Below the pieces are notes generated by a model. That model searched no databases, was not told the DNA's origin, and was given only the letters and a program-made list of their open reading frames with translations. The translations under genes and the position numbers were made by a program. From Reticulitermes speratus (Eukaryota; Arthropoda; Insecta; Blattodea; Rhinotermitidae), in NCBI GenBank assembly GCA_021186555.1, contig JAJKFL010000003.1:31670908-31734907 (forward strand): a stretch of DNA of 64,000 nt. The letters run 5' to 3'. How positions within the stretch are numbered: the first letter of the stretch is position 1; every line of letters starts with the position of its first letter. This document shows positions 1 to 12,800 of this stretch, piece after piece.

Positions 1-286
1 TCAGCACAGATTATGAAATGTGATCATCAGTACTTCTCAATACATATGCAAGTACCCATCACACAAAAATTTTTATTAACAACCAACTTCTTAATGAAAA
101 ATTTCCTTATCTAATGTTACTAAAAGGACAGTGCATTAGACTATCATCACAGCAAGGTATTCATAATATCATACATTCATTGAGTAATACTTCACCAACA
201 ATTACCTTTATGTGATTTCAGGTTTTCACAAAGTTCCTGGTGAAGATCATGAGGGTATGACGCCGTGCTGATTTGTAATTACTGAT

Positions 287-327
287 GCTGAGAGTGGATG
301 CAGCAAGCTCCTCTGAAACGTCTGTAT
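287..327 (+). ncRNA. Decayed hammerhead-like motif, second Penelope family
   Basis: GCTGAGAGTGGATGCAGCAA and GCTCCTCTGAAACGTCTGTA preserve the stem-GAAAC-UA outline; the CUGANGA box is disrupted. Followed by TTTACCAATCAACACGGTGT. Confidence 0.4.
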
Positions 328-525
328 TTATTTACCAATCAACACGGTGTCATATCCCAGAACACTGTATTCTTCTATTACACTTGAAGGAATTCAAAAC
401 ATAGGGAATCTTGGTTGAGCCCTTCATCCCCTCATGTCCACACTATCAATAACATATTTAGCCAAAACTATAAGTTCAAACCAACTAATGCACAAGATTA
501 TTAACAGAGTAAGATGTATCTGTAA

Positions 526-568
526 CCCCTACATACGTTTTGGCAATCAAGTTGCCATCCTCAGGGGG
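526..568 (-). ncRNA. Hammerhead-like motif with altered GAAA
   Basis: The minus strand has CCCC-CUGAGGA-UGGCAACUUGAUUGCCA-AAAC-GUAUGUA-GGGG. The box and helices are kept; position 12 is A rather than G. Just downstream of Vps13 exon 22, no partner arm visible in the window. Confidence 0.58.
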
Positions 569-671
569 CATTCATCAAAGAATCACAAGAATCTCTGGCA
601 TATTAGCCAAATTTGGAGCTCCTGATATTTCAACATACTACAACAATTCCATGTATTTTAATTCTAGATAC

Positions 672-844
672 CTGGACAGCTTTAAATTTTGTAGATCCAA
701 GTTCAACTCATCCACCACAGCAGGATAACCTGCAGAACTGTGAACATTCAAAGTTTTGAACTTGTTGTACATGGTGAGATTGACAAAGTCCATAATCAGT
801 ACATCACGACTCTTTGAGTTCACTGGAATGATTATGACTGGAGC
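672..844 (-). CDS. Vps13: Vps13 exon 22 (last one in window)
   Basis: Encodes residues 1193-1249: [20 protein letters not shown] to [12 protein letters not shown], matching the family's strongly conserved 'KAPVVVIPQS' block. Acceptor TTTCAG|GCTCC, donor CCAG|GTATCT, end phase 2. Later exons lie outside the window. Confidence 0.95.
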
Positions 845-3800
845 CTGAAAATAAAAATATAAAAGTTGTAAGTTACAATTCCACAACAATACTTTTCTTT
901 GAATCAAGAATTTTAGATAAACTGCAATAAAATATAACTCACAGTCACACCATACTCTACGATACAATACTACATAATACCAAGCACTGACTTGTACTCA
1001 CTGCTTTACAGGAACCATCTCATCCATGCACTGACACATTATTCAAATACAGTGAAACTTGAATTCTACATTCCTTGAATCTACAGTCTCCTTGTTCTAT
1101 GCATTTTTATCCGTCCCAACAAAACTTCAAAAGGAATGTTAAATTTCCCTTGAATATACATCCATGCTTCTTATCTGATTCCTCAATTATACATTCAAAT
1201 TGGGCATATTGGCCTGGTGCTGTCATTTTAATAACTTTCAATTGGAATCTGGGGGAGGAAGGTAGGTGGGGGATTCCAGGCATAGGTTCCTACCTCGACT
1301 GTCTTCATGTCATACATTGCGTAAGGTTGAGTAACACAGCAGAGCTTGCAACACAGGTCTGTTCTTACAATACAACAGCAAGGCCCAGACCAGTGCCAGC
1401 AGCTCCGCCGGGTTGCTCTACTGTACAAAACGCATGACACAGAAAAATGTCCACTACAGGCACAGAATGAATACACAATGGCTGCCCTCAGCAGTGTTGA
1501 GAAAAAGATATAAGGGGTTCAGGAGAAAGTGAAACAGATGAAACTTACATTAATAAACATGTGGATCAAGTGAACTGGATTACATATTTACTGCAATACA
1601 ATATATTAGATTACACTTTCATTTTGTGTATTTAATTTCAATAGTTACATAAATATTAATTTCCTTGGTTTCCTCAGTTTTACATTCATTTTAAATGCTC
1701 ACTTCAGAAATGTAAAATCCAGGTTTCACTGCATATGATGCAAGAGACAGGTAAAGGTAAGGTAAACAATTGACACTACAGCCCCAGGGAAACCTCGACT
1801 TTCCTGCAGAAGTATAAATCCAGGATATTTTAAACTTCTGTGTCAGAAGAATGTGAATGGTTAGTGTCACATCCAAGCTGCCTTATCCCGAAGGAAAGAG
1901 CTTCCAGTACCCACTCGACTGGAGGCTAGGTGGACCCCAAACCACATCTGGACAAGGTGACAAAGTCAAAATGAAAGAAACAGAAACAAACTTATATAAC
2001 AACACAGTCCTATGGCAATACAAACTGTGTAAGGAGATCCATGAACTGTAATTTTGTTCAGAACTGCTGTATGCTGCCATGTCAGAAATGGACAAATAAA
2101 AAGTAAACATTCAAAAAAGGCATAATTTTTTAAAAACCTGTACATCCCAAATGTTGCTTGTATGCAGGATGATAAAATGTAAATTTTACAGTTGTTCCAT
2201 GCATTTTTACTGTCTACAGTTCCTGTAGTAAAATGCAACATTTTTTTAATACAAGGAATGCCTCAGTTTTTTGAAAACAAATTGTGTCAGGAACACTGTT
2301 TGATACCTAATGTATGCAATATGCACAAAAAATAAAACCCTTTCCATGGGTCAAAAGCATCACTTTAAAAAAAAATATATCCGTAATCTTTAAGTCACAC
2401 TTCTGATAATCTGAGTACCGTAAGTTCTTAGTATTTGGTACTAACAAAAAGAATATGGTATAATGAATGCAATCACATCATTCAAAGGAAACTATATCTG
2501 TCCTACTCTTCCCAGTATTAGGCACAGTTGATCTCATCTCCCATCTATGACCTCCCTTCAGGCTTTCCAAATAAAATTTTGTATGCACTTCACTTCTCAC
2601 CATGGATGGGACACATACTACACATTTCATCCTCCTTGATTTGATAACCCCAACAATATTTGCTGAGCAGTGCATAGCGTGAACCTCCTCACTATACATT
2701 TTTTTTACAACCTCCTGTTACTTCCTCTGTTTTAGGTTTGAATGTTCTTCTCAGTACCCTGTTCTGTAACACCTTTAATATACAATTTTATATTATATGA
2801 AATCTGTGGTCTTCTGGGTTATTACACGGCGTCGTGTGGCAATTATTTACCACAGTAATTATCACACGACGCCATGTAATAACCCAGAAGACCACAGATT
2901 TCATCAACATCATGGCGGAAGCCTGAAATCAAGGTTATATTATATGTACCGTGCATTCTGTTATAAGATATAGTCAAACCAACAAATGCACTACAATTAC
3001 TAACAAAGTGTATCTTGCAGCCCCTACATATGTTTTGGCAACTAATTTGCCATCTTCAGGGGCCAGTTTTTTCTGAAGGAGGTATTAGAGAGGTTCTTTA
3101 CCCGTGTGTACAAGGGTTTTGAGGTCTGTACGTTGGAGTTTTGATGTTCCTGTGTTTGTTTACATTTTGTGTTGCGTAAGTTGTCAAGTTTTTTGTTAAG
3201 TCTGTAGTACAGGACGTCGTTCATGCTATTGATTTTTTGGTTTAGTGATGTTTGTACACATAGCCATGTGTCTTGCCAGTAATTTGCACATTCTAAATGG
3301 ATGTTGTACAATTGTTCATTGAGTAGTAAAGATGGCAAATTAGTTGCCAAAACATATGTAGGGGCTGCAAGATATACTTTGTTAGTAATTGTAGTGTATT
3401 TGTTGGTTTGACTATATCTTAACCTTTAATATAGGTTTGAGGTTTTCATAACAATCAACTTAAGTATCATAACCCATAAGAACACAATTAAAAGCTGCAT
3501 TTATCTCCTACTCCTAAGGTGAAAAACCAAGTTTTCTGCCCATACACAGCATTTTAATCTATTTTTAGATAACAGATGGAATGACAAAAGATTCTACACT
3601 GAATGGTACCAACCATTAACAGAATTACAATCTGCTCTTAGTTTCTGTGTGAATGAAATTCTGATTTATTACAGTCATGCCAAAAAGTCTCTTACTCCGA
3701 AATACCACACCTCAAATATTCTTTTATTTATATGCAAACATCTTTCTAAAATTAGTCTTTAATTATTAATAACCTTCATTACTTTTACTCATTATCCAAC

Positions 3801-6800
3801 TATACAGCAGAAGCATGGGATACGGTATTAACCAGTTAACAAACTAATTAAACATTCTTCACACCCAAAAAGAAACAATTACTTAAGAAAGTTACATCTC
3901 ATGCATCTTAAACATGAAATAAGGCACCTGCAATTTAATGTCTATAGACAGCTTGACTGCCTTTTCATATCCTTCCTGCATATTCTGCTTCGCTGCTTCA
4001 GCTGCACCAGCTGCAGCATTCATGATAGCCTTCTGTGCTTGTTGGAAGGAGTTTAGAAATGTCTACAAAAGAACAGGTAAAAGTTAAAATCATTGTACTT
4101 GGCCGAGCTTTATTCATATTTTTTACAGCACAGATTTATGGCAACAAATAAGAAAGAAGAACAGGAACAGTTTTCAATCAAGAACAGCTATTTTCTTTAT
4201 TAACACACAAACATATTTCAGCTAAACACAATATAACATGTGTGTATTACCTTTCTCAATTATCTTACGGAAATTCACCCCCACTGTATTTTCAGTCAAT
4301 AAAACCAACAAACAATCTGTCCACACAACATATATTGTAAAGAATACCAACAGCTATTGATATTATTTACAGTATATGTTGTGTTGATAGATTATTTCTT
4401 GGTTTTACTTTTAAATTACTCTACAGTCTGAAGACGACTTGTGTTTAGCTGAAACATGTAGCTGTGTTATTACATACAATAGTTGTGCTCAACTGAAAAC
4501 TGTTATTGTTCATATTCAATATAATACACAATGGATAAACAATATAAAGATAACTACAGATGAACCTGAAATGGCAGGTATTACTCATATATAAAAACCA
4601 CCACTATCTGTCAACAAGCATCCAAATGTTTAAAGACATGCCACGTTTGATTATTCATGGCCAGATTATCCAGCCTGTACTTTATATGTGCCTGATATGA
4701 AATACTTAAATTTTCCTGATACCCCAAAATATTAATACAAACACAATTAATGTAAAACTGTGAACTTTCATGCTGTATTTAGTATGTACAACATACAGGC
4801 ATACACAAATGAATGGTGCGGTATCAAAAGTGAATAAAAAATGTATTTCTCACCTTACACGGGCACAACATACACCGTCAGCGGCGGCAACTGTCCAAGT
4901 TTCTCATTTGGTAATTACAATCCTTCAATATGTGCACCCTGGGTCACACGACACACATCCACACGGTAATCAAACTCATCCCAGACCCGGTGTAGCATGT
5001 CCGCTGTAATGGCCTGCAGTGCATGCGTTATCCGATCACGAATTTCATGGATGGACGTGGGCAATGGTGGTACATAAACGCTGTCTTTAACAAACCCCCA
5101 AAGAAAGAAACTCACGCTGCACTGTAATCACAGATCTGGACATCTCAAAACGGAGCACACAGAAAGCCTTCTCCTGCTGCAACGCCATCTTTTAAACTGG
5201 CCCCGCGGCCACGCAGTAAGCACGAGAAGCGAACTGCTGGTAGCGCATGGAAACTTGGACAGTTGCCGCCGCTGATGGTGTATGTTGTGCCCGTGTAATG
5301 TGAGACATAAATTTTTTATTCACTTTTGAAACCGCACCATTGTTTTGTGTATGCCCTGTATTTCAATTCAGTGAATGTGCCATTTCCTCGAAATATGCAT
5401 AAGGGCGGGCAGTCTACTAACGTGGTTTTCATCCCATCTTCCTCTCATATAAAGAAAAAGCAGGCTCACAGAATCTCATCTGGTTTGTGATGCCATTTCA
5501 ATGCAGTTGCAAAGAAACAAGCGAAGGAAAATGTAAAATCTTTCAGAGACATTTCCTGCTCCAGAGTTGTCACTGGCAGCCAACAAGACCTTATGATTGA
5601 CCAGCAAACAGGACAAAGTGGAACAACTATTTAAAGTGATTACAATTCCAACACAGGCCTCAGAAATGAGACACGCATGGAACAACAGACATGGAAATAC
5701 AGGCACATCTTTTTCAAATGAAAAAGCACTGCCCTTTTACATAAATGTACAACTCAGCACCAATATCAAGTGATCAGGTTGAGTGTGAAGCAAAACAATG
5801 CTCACATCTAACTCAGTTACAGCAGTACAACAGCTGTGACAAAGCAGTGTTATCCTGCCCAGGAATCTTCCACAGTTACTAATTCCCTAGCTGAAGCAAG
5901 GCTTCAACATATTCTTCAAAACAGAATTAGTGCATAATTAACATATAAAATCATTCTTGCCAATGTTGATAAAAAAATATTTGCATGATTGTTTTCTATG
6001 TAATTGGGGACTTTATAGGAGAAATGAACATACTGACTACAAACAAAGTTTAATCTGGAGAGAACAGTGACAGCAACTAGTTCCAATCCAACTGTTTGCA
6101 TCACCATTAAAGGAACAGAAATATTACTGTGGCAGAACCTCCACCCTTCTTCTACCTATACAGAGAGAATATATTTTATCACAGAACTCCTCACTCTACA
6201 GTGGATGATGACATCACAGCCACATAGTAACTGATGATGAGTCCTGCTCTGCAGTGCTCAGTCCAGCAATAAGAACACTTTCTACACTACAGACCCATAT
6301 GATCAGAGCTGAGAAAAGAAACAACTGACTACATCTGGAAGCAAAATAAACACACTGAAAAACTTATCTTGCTTCAGAGCCAGTCAAATGGTCATAGTTG
6401 GTTAAGAGCACTTCAGTTTTCATGAAATGATACAGATAATATCTAATGGGAAGATGTGTAGGGCTACCACTTCCACTTCATCGGCATACATGAGCTTACA
6501 TATGCAGAGCATTTCCTTTGGAAATGAGTAACATGAATATCATGGACAGACCAGCAAATGTAACAGCTTTGAGTTTTCATTTATCTCTACTGCATGCCTG
6601 GATCAAGTGTCTTTGAGCAATGTCCACATGTCTCAATTGGCCTTGAAATTTAGAAAATGGCAACAGAAAACAAAATTACATAAGCAACATATTCAGGATT
6701 AAATTAGAAATGAGATGGCCCACTCAACCAGGTAAAGCCTTGTGTTCCAAAGTACAGACATATAAAGACTTCACTCACTTCTCATGTCACTGGACTCCAA

Positions 6801-9800
6801 CAAGAAAGCATCAAACCTTTCAAACGTCACACACCAGTTCCTACCATTTCCATATCAACAGCTATGTGGATCGATTGACCTCGAGAAAACAGCTTCCAGA
6901 AGCAGCAAAGATAAGAAGGGTATTGGATAATATAGCTTCTTCCCATTGTTTTATCATTGTGAAGCTATTACCAATTACTTCATTCAATAAAAACATAAAA
7001 ATTCTTGGAAAATAATTTTGGTCAGATTTTTTATATGATTTGGCTCACTGTGCAATGTTGAAATCAACACCCCATCAACCAATCACTGAACATCACAGTA
7101 GCAGCCAAATATACTCAAGTTCTTGAATTCTGATATTACTTGATTCTGTCCCTTATGTCTTTTTCATGTGTGAGCACAAAAACATTCATGTTCACTAAAG
7201 AACAGCATGTGTAAATACTAGAAGGATCAGATCACAAGACTACTGAATCCCATGATTTCATAACCTACTGGCTATCTAAAAGGTCACAGACAGAACCAGA
7301 TGATGAAAAACAGGTCAAATGTTGTGATTCAATTTAATGTTTAGTATAGACCGTTATCTTATGCACTTCTGAAAATATACATAATTAAAACTCCATAAGC
7401 TTTACTGTAGTAACCCACACATTAAAAGTTTGACAACATATAGTTTTAACACATATATTAATTCTAACAATAAACACATCACTTACAAGCAAATTGCTAA
7501 CAAAAGAGTTGAGAAAGACAATGCGCAGGCAGGCCATACTGGCCTGTATGGACTTGTCCACTTTTTCTGCAAGTGCTTCATCTTGTTCTTCCACATTGTA
7601 CAGCACCACCTGTGCAGACATAGCTTCTTCTCCCATGATTGACAAAATCTGTAAATATGGAATAACATGCAACTTCTAGAATGAAAAATAAATTATGCAA
7701 AACTGACGAGTTCTGAACTAAGAAAGGTAACCTTCAAACTGAATGTGTTAACTGACTCCCATTTCACTTAACGCTAGTCGATGTAAAGCAGATAAATTAC
7801 ATAAGAAGCAGGCAAACTTTACAGCTGAGAGGCCATAGTGGGAAACCACATGCTTTCACGGGCTGAATCAGGGCAGACAATCATCTCAAAACAGAGACTT
7901 ATGGCGAGGCATTAAGTTTCTCCACATCTCTCACATTCTGCTATGCTGCTATCCATGATTTTATTTGAAGACAGACTATGGGAGGGCATTACTCACGTCT
8001 GTTTGGTTTCTGGTCTTATCCAGATAAAAAAGTCAGAGAAGCATAAGTTCTTCTTGTGTTTATCTATCCATTCTACAATCTTGTAGTCACCTAATTTTTA
8101 ACATTTTCCAGACAGTTAACAATTATACAAATAAAAATGTTAAAATGAAGTGGCATGGTTCAACATTATTTAACAAGCATAATATGGACCAACAATCTTG
8201 CATCAAAGATTACATACTACTTACATTTGGATGAACTGTCACAGGGTTGGGATCACTGACCACAATGTCCTTAAGCTTAGCAGTAATGACTGTGTTCGTC
8301 TTCTTGACTACTACACCAGCAACAGCACCTTTTACCAGCAGGACCGCAATCTTTGACTTTCTGTGTCCAATTTCCACCTTGAAATACTCAAGGTTTGCAG
8401 TCGCCTTTAAATCAATTTCTTGCACAGATTTTCTTCGCTTCCTCCTTTGTACTACAAAAACAAACGCAATGAGAGTGTCTCAAAATGTCCATGTTCCTTT
8501 CCAGCCACCCACCTCTTATGTTGTGGTAGACTGAGATATGAGTTCAATGAGTTTAGAAAAGTTACTGAGTATGTTGTACCAAAGATGTAACTGGCAACAT
8601 TACTGGCCATGTTATCATTCTGTAATATTTGCATGAGAATAACATGAAGTCATGATCAACTGAACATTTATCTTGCATAGGTCACCCACCAACAAACGAC
8701 ACACAAGATACAGAGCACAAGTTAATTGATAAACATATTTCTTTCCTGTAATTCTCACCCACCAACACAACAGCTTTACCTGTTTTACAATATTCATCAT
8801 ACGAGATGAAGTAGATGACTGCTTGGGGCTTGAGTGACTACCGAGCATGTCGGCAGGTGATGGATGGCCGGGGACCTGTTCTGGGACTGGTCTGGATGAC
8901 CTCTAGACTAGCCCTGGGGCAGGTGTGTCTCCAAATATAAAGAATATGGGACCATGGACCAACTCCCCAACCCCAAGGTGTTATGTGTGGCTTGCCTTAA
9001 TCCATGCTGAAGGCGTGCATGGCACATGGGAGATGTGTCTCTAACGGAGCCTCTGGGAGACCAGGTGACATTCCAGAGTATTTAGCCTTGCACTGGTACA
9101 GGGAGCTCTACCAGTGTTGACTGTTATTTCTCCCATACTCGTGGGACTAAAATGGACACGAATATTAATGAACCTGAACAAGGAGCGGCTGTGGCTGCAG
9201 ACTTGTTACAACAAGACTCCCAAAGTGGAGACTGTAGGCTCTAAGCTTTCTGCTGTTCCTTTTGATGAGAGATCAGCTGCAGGCATCCCTATGATTAAAC
9301 TGCAGACCAAAAGACTCTCAGGAGCACAGCGGAAGAAGCTCATTAAAGCCAAGAAAAAGAAGGAAGGAACTTGGACGGTTGAAAAACTTCCAAGTAAGAC
9401 TCCACCTCAAGAGAAGGTGGAGCCGGGAAGCAGTGGGGGCGTGAAAAGACCCCACTCTGACTCAAGCACCCCACCTTCGACAACACAGCAACCTAAAAAA
9501 CCCAGCAGCATGCAAGTGCAGACTGGGTCTTATACAGAAGCTGTTGTTGGAATCAAGATGGCGGTTATTCATAAACACCATCCTGAGGTCAAACTGGATC
9601 AAGCTCAAGCTGACCTTATTCAGTCAAAACTTTTAGCTGCTGTTGATGCAAACCCCTCAGGGGAGACGCCTCTGCAGTTTCTAACTTCTAAATTTGCACA
9701 GGGTGTATTTTGGATTAACTGTGCAAATGAATCCTCTAAGGTCTGGCGGATGCAGACAATAAGTGGACTTGGGGAGCTGTGGGAGGGTGCAGAGCTGACT

Positions 9801-12800
9801 GTGGTTGACTCCAAAGACCTCCCTAAGAGACCCAGGGTGCTTGTTCACATCCCAGATACTTTGGAGGTTACCACTGTCGTAACCCGTCTCACGATTCAGA
9901 ATCCTGAGTTAAATACGGCAGATTGGTCAATTATGAGTCATAAGGTTACTGAGAAGGAACAGACCTTGGCCTTCTCTATTGACCCCGACTCCTTTAAAGC
10001 ATTGGCCAAATCAAATTTCAAGCCCTTCTGGGGATTGGGAAGAGTTATCTTCTGGACCCTGAAGGATGAAAAGAAAAAGCCAGATGCTGAGTGTGTTGCA
10101 GGTAAATTTTCATCACAGTAGGGTGGCTTCAGCTGCCTTATTTGTTGCTATGAGGAACTGTGATGTTGCCTTCATATAGGAACCCTGTACCTATATGGGG
10201 GAAGTCAAAGGTCTAAAAGAGGTAGGTGGAAAACTATATATAGTAGATCCAGCCAGAATCCTAGGACCTGTATTTTAGTCAAGAAACACTTTCAGATACT
10301 GCCGTTGACGCATTACTGTTCCAGAGATCTCACGGCAGTTAAAATTAGGACGTCGTGTGGCAAGGGGCCGAGGGAGATTATTCTCGAATCGGCTTACCTT
10401 CCATACGATGATCTTGAACCCCCACCCCCCAGGAAGTTGCAGAGGCTGGTGGCAGGATGTAGAGCTGATGGATCTCACCTTGTCATCGGCTGTGATGCAA
10501 ATGAGCATCACAAAACCTGGGGGAGTTTTAACATCAATAACAGAGGTCAGTCCCTGTTTAATTTTATTATGGCAAATGATTTGGACATAATGAATAAAGG
10601 TAACAGACCTACCTTTGTTACATGTAACAGGCAGGAAGTTATTGATATCACTATTGCCACCTTTTATGTTCGCCATTTTATTAAAGACTGACACGTAACT
10701 GAGGAGGTAAGTTGTTCGGACCACAGATACATCTGATTCAATATTACAGGAATTGACCGTTCAGTTCAATTCTATCGTAATCCACGCAGGACTGACTGGG
10801 AGTCTTTTAGAACTGACCTGGAGGGTTATCTGCGTGGAATGAAAGATAGGATCACCAATTTTATAGATCTAGAGACTGCTGCAAGGCAGTTTCAGGATGC
10901 TATTAATCCTTCAGTTGCGAGGCGGTACAGCGGGAACATATCCTGGTGGAACCAAGACTTTGCGGAGAGAAGGAGGAAAGTTCGCAGATTATTCAATGCT
11001 GAAAAGAAGTCAGGGTATTGGACTGACTATAACAGACATTTAACTGAATATAATAAGGCACTTAGACAGGCCAAGAGAGAGTCCTGGAAGAGACACTGTG
11101 AGGAGATTGAAAGAGCTCTTGATGTGACAGACTCCAGAAAATCCTCTCGAAGTTCTCTCCGGCTGAAAACAGAGAATATACTAAAACAGAGAAGGAGACT
11201 CTGGATTACTCAGAGTTCATTTCCCTAGTTCAAAAATACTTCTAGAACCTTCTGGTGGCTGGGACGGTCTTGAACTGGAGTCTCCAAAATGGAGTGCATC
11301 CAGGGTTGACTGGGCAGTTTCCAGAAATGTTATAAGTTTTGACAAATTGAAATGGGCTGTTCTCTCATTTCAACTGTATAAATCCCCAGGCATTGATGGA
11401 ATTATGCCCATCATGCTACAGCAGAGTTTTGACTGCTGGTGGGTAAACTTTTAGTATTACTAAAAGCTAGTTTGGCCTTAGGGTACATCCCGATGAGCTG
11501 GAGGCACATCAGGGTGGTGTTTATAACTAAACCCAGGAAACCTTTGTCCCAGGCAAAGTCCCTGAGACCCATCAGTCTCATGCCTTTTGAACTCAAAACA
11601 CTTGAGAAATTACTTGATAGACATATGGTGTCTTGGTTGAAAAACCACTTCACCTATACCAGTATGCCTACAGAGCAGGTACGGCTATAGAAACCACACT
11701 CTTCCAGGTTGTACGAAGACTGGAAAAGTCTTTGAATTATAAGCAGATTGCATTGGGTGCCTTCCTGGATATTGAGGGGGCATGTGACAACACCTGCTTT
11801 AATGTAATTACTACAGATGCCAAAGAGCGTGGACTTGAAACCTGTGGTACATAGGCCATTCAAATTTAAATGAGAATTTAGTTCCCTTTTGAGCACAAAT
11901 AAACTTGTATGAACGTGCTTGCGCTGACAAGTTATGACATGTTTAAACTTGCAACCCGCACTAGTCGGAACCCTCTCCACCTCAACCATCAGGTGCAATC
12001 AAGATGGTAGAGCAAGCAGTACCCAGAGGTGTTGCGCAGCGTATAATTATCAAATTTCTCAAGAAGGAAGGTGTCATTCCTTCTGAAATCTTTACCAGGC
12101 TTCAACCACAGTTTGGGGATGAATGTTTGTCACAGCCAAGGGTGTTCAGTTAGGCGAAATCATTTCAAGGAGGAGGAGACCATGTTGAAAATGAACCTCA
12201 TGCTCGGCGACCAAGAACTTCTGTCAATCCAGCCAATGCTTTGAAAATTGGAGAACTTATTTGGGCTAATCGTTGATAACTCTTCTTGAACTGTCACAGG
12301 AAGTGGGAATTAGTGTAGGGAGTGTTGAAGAAATTCGGCACAATGAGTTGAATGTGAGTCAAGTAAGCGCAAGGTGGGTCCCACGGCTCCCGACACCAGA
12401 GCACAGGGAAAGACGTTTCATGGCCGTTACTCAACTTTTGCAACGATATGAGAGAGAAGGAGCCAAATTTTTGGACTCAATTGTGACCTGTGATGAGACC
12501 TGGGTCCACTACTTCACTCCTGAATCAAAAAGAGCAAGTAAGCAGTGCAAACACACACCCATTCTCCACCCCCCAAAAAAAGCGAAAGCAATTTTTTCAG
12601 CGGGGAAGATCATGGCTACTGTGTTCTGGGATTCCAAGGGTATCATTCACCTGGACTTTCTCACTGGTCAAAAGACCATCAATGTGCAGTACTATTCAAC
12701 TCTCCTGAATGAAAAAGTGAAGCCGGCAATTTGCTCAAAGCAAAGAAAAAGGCAGGATTTAGTTTTCTTCCTCCAAAACAACGCTCATCCTCACACTGCG

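Noticed and set aside
1075..1476. Opposed frames of 120 and 82 codons at 1075-1437 and 1228-1476
   Set aside because: They lie inside a small Tigger-like element and have no recognisable protein features.
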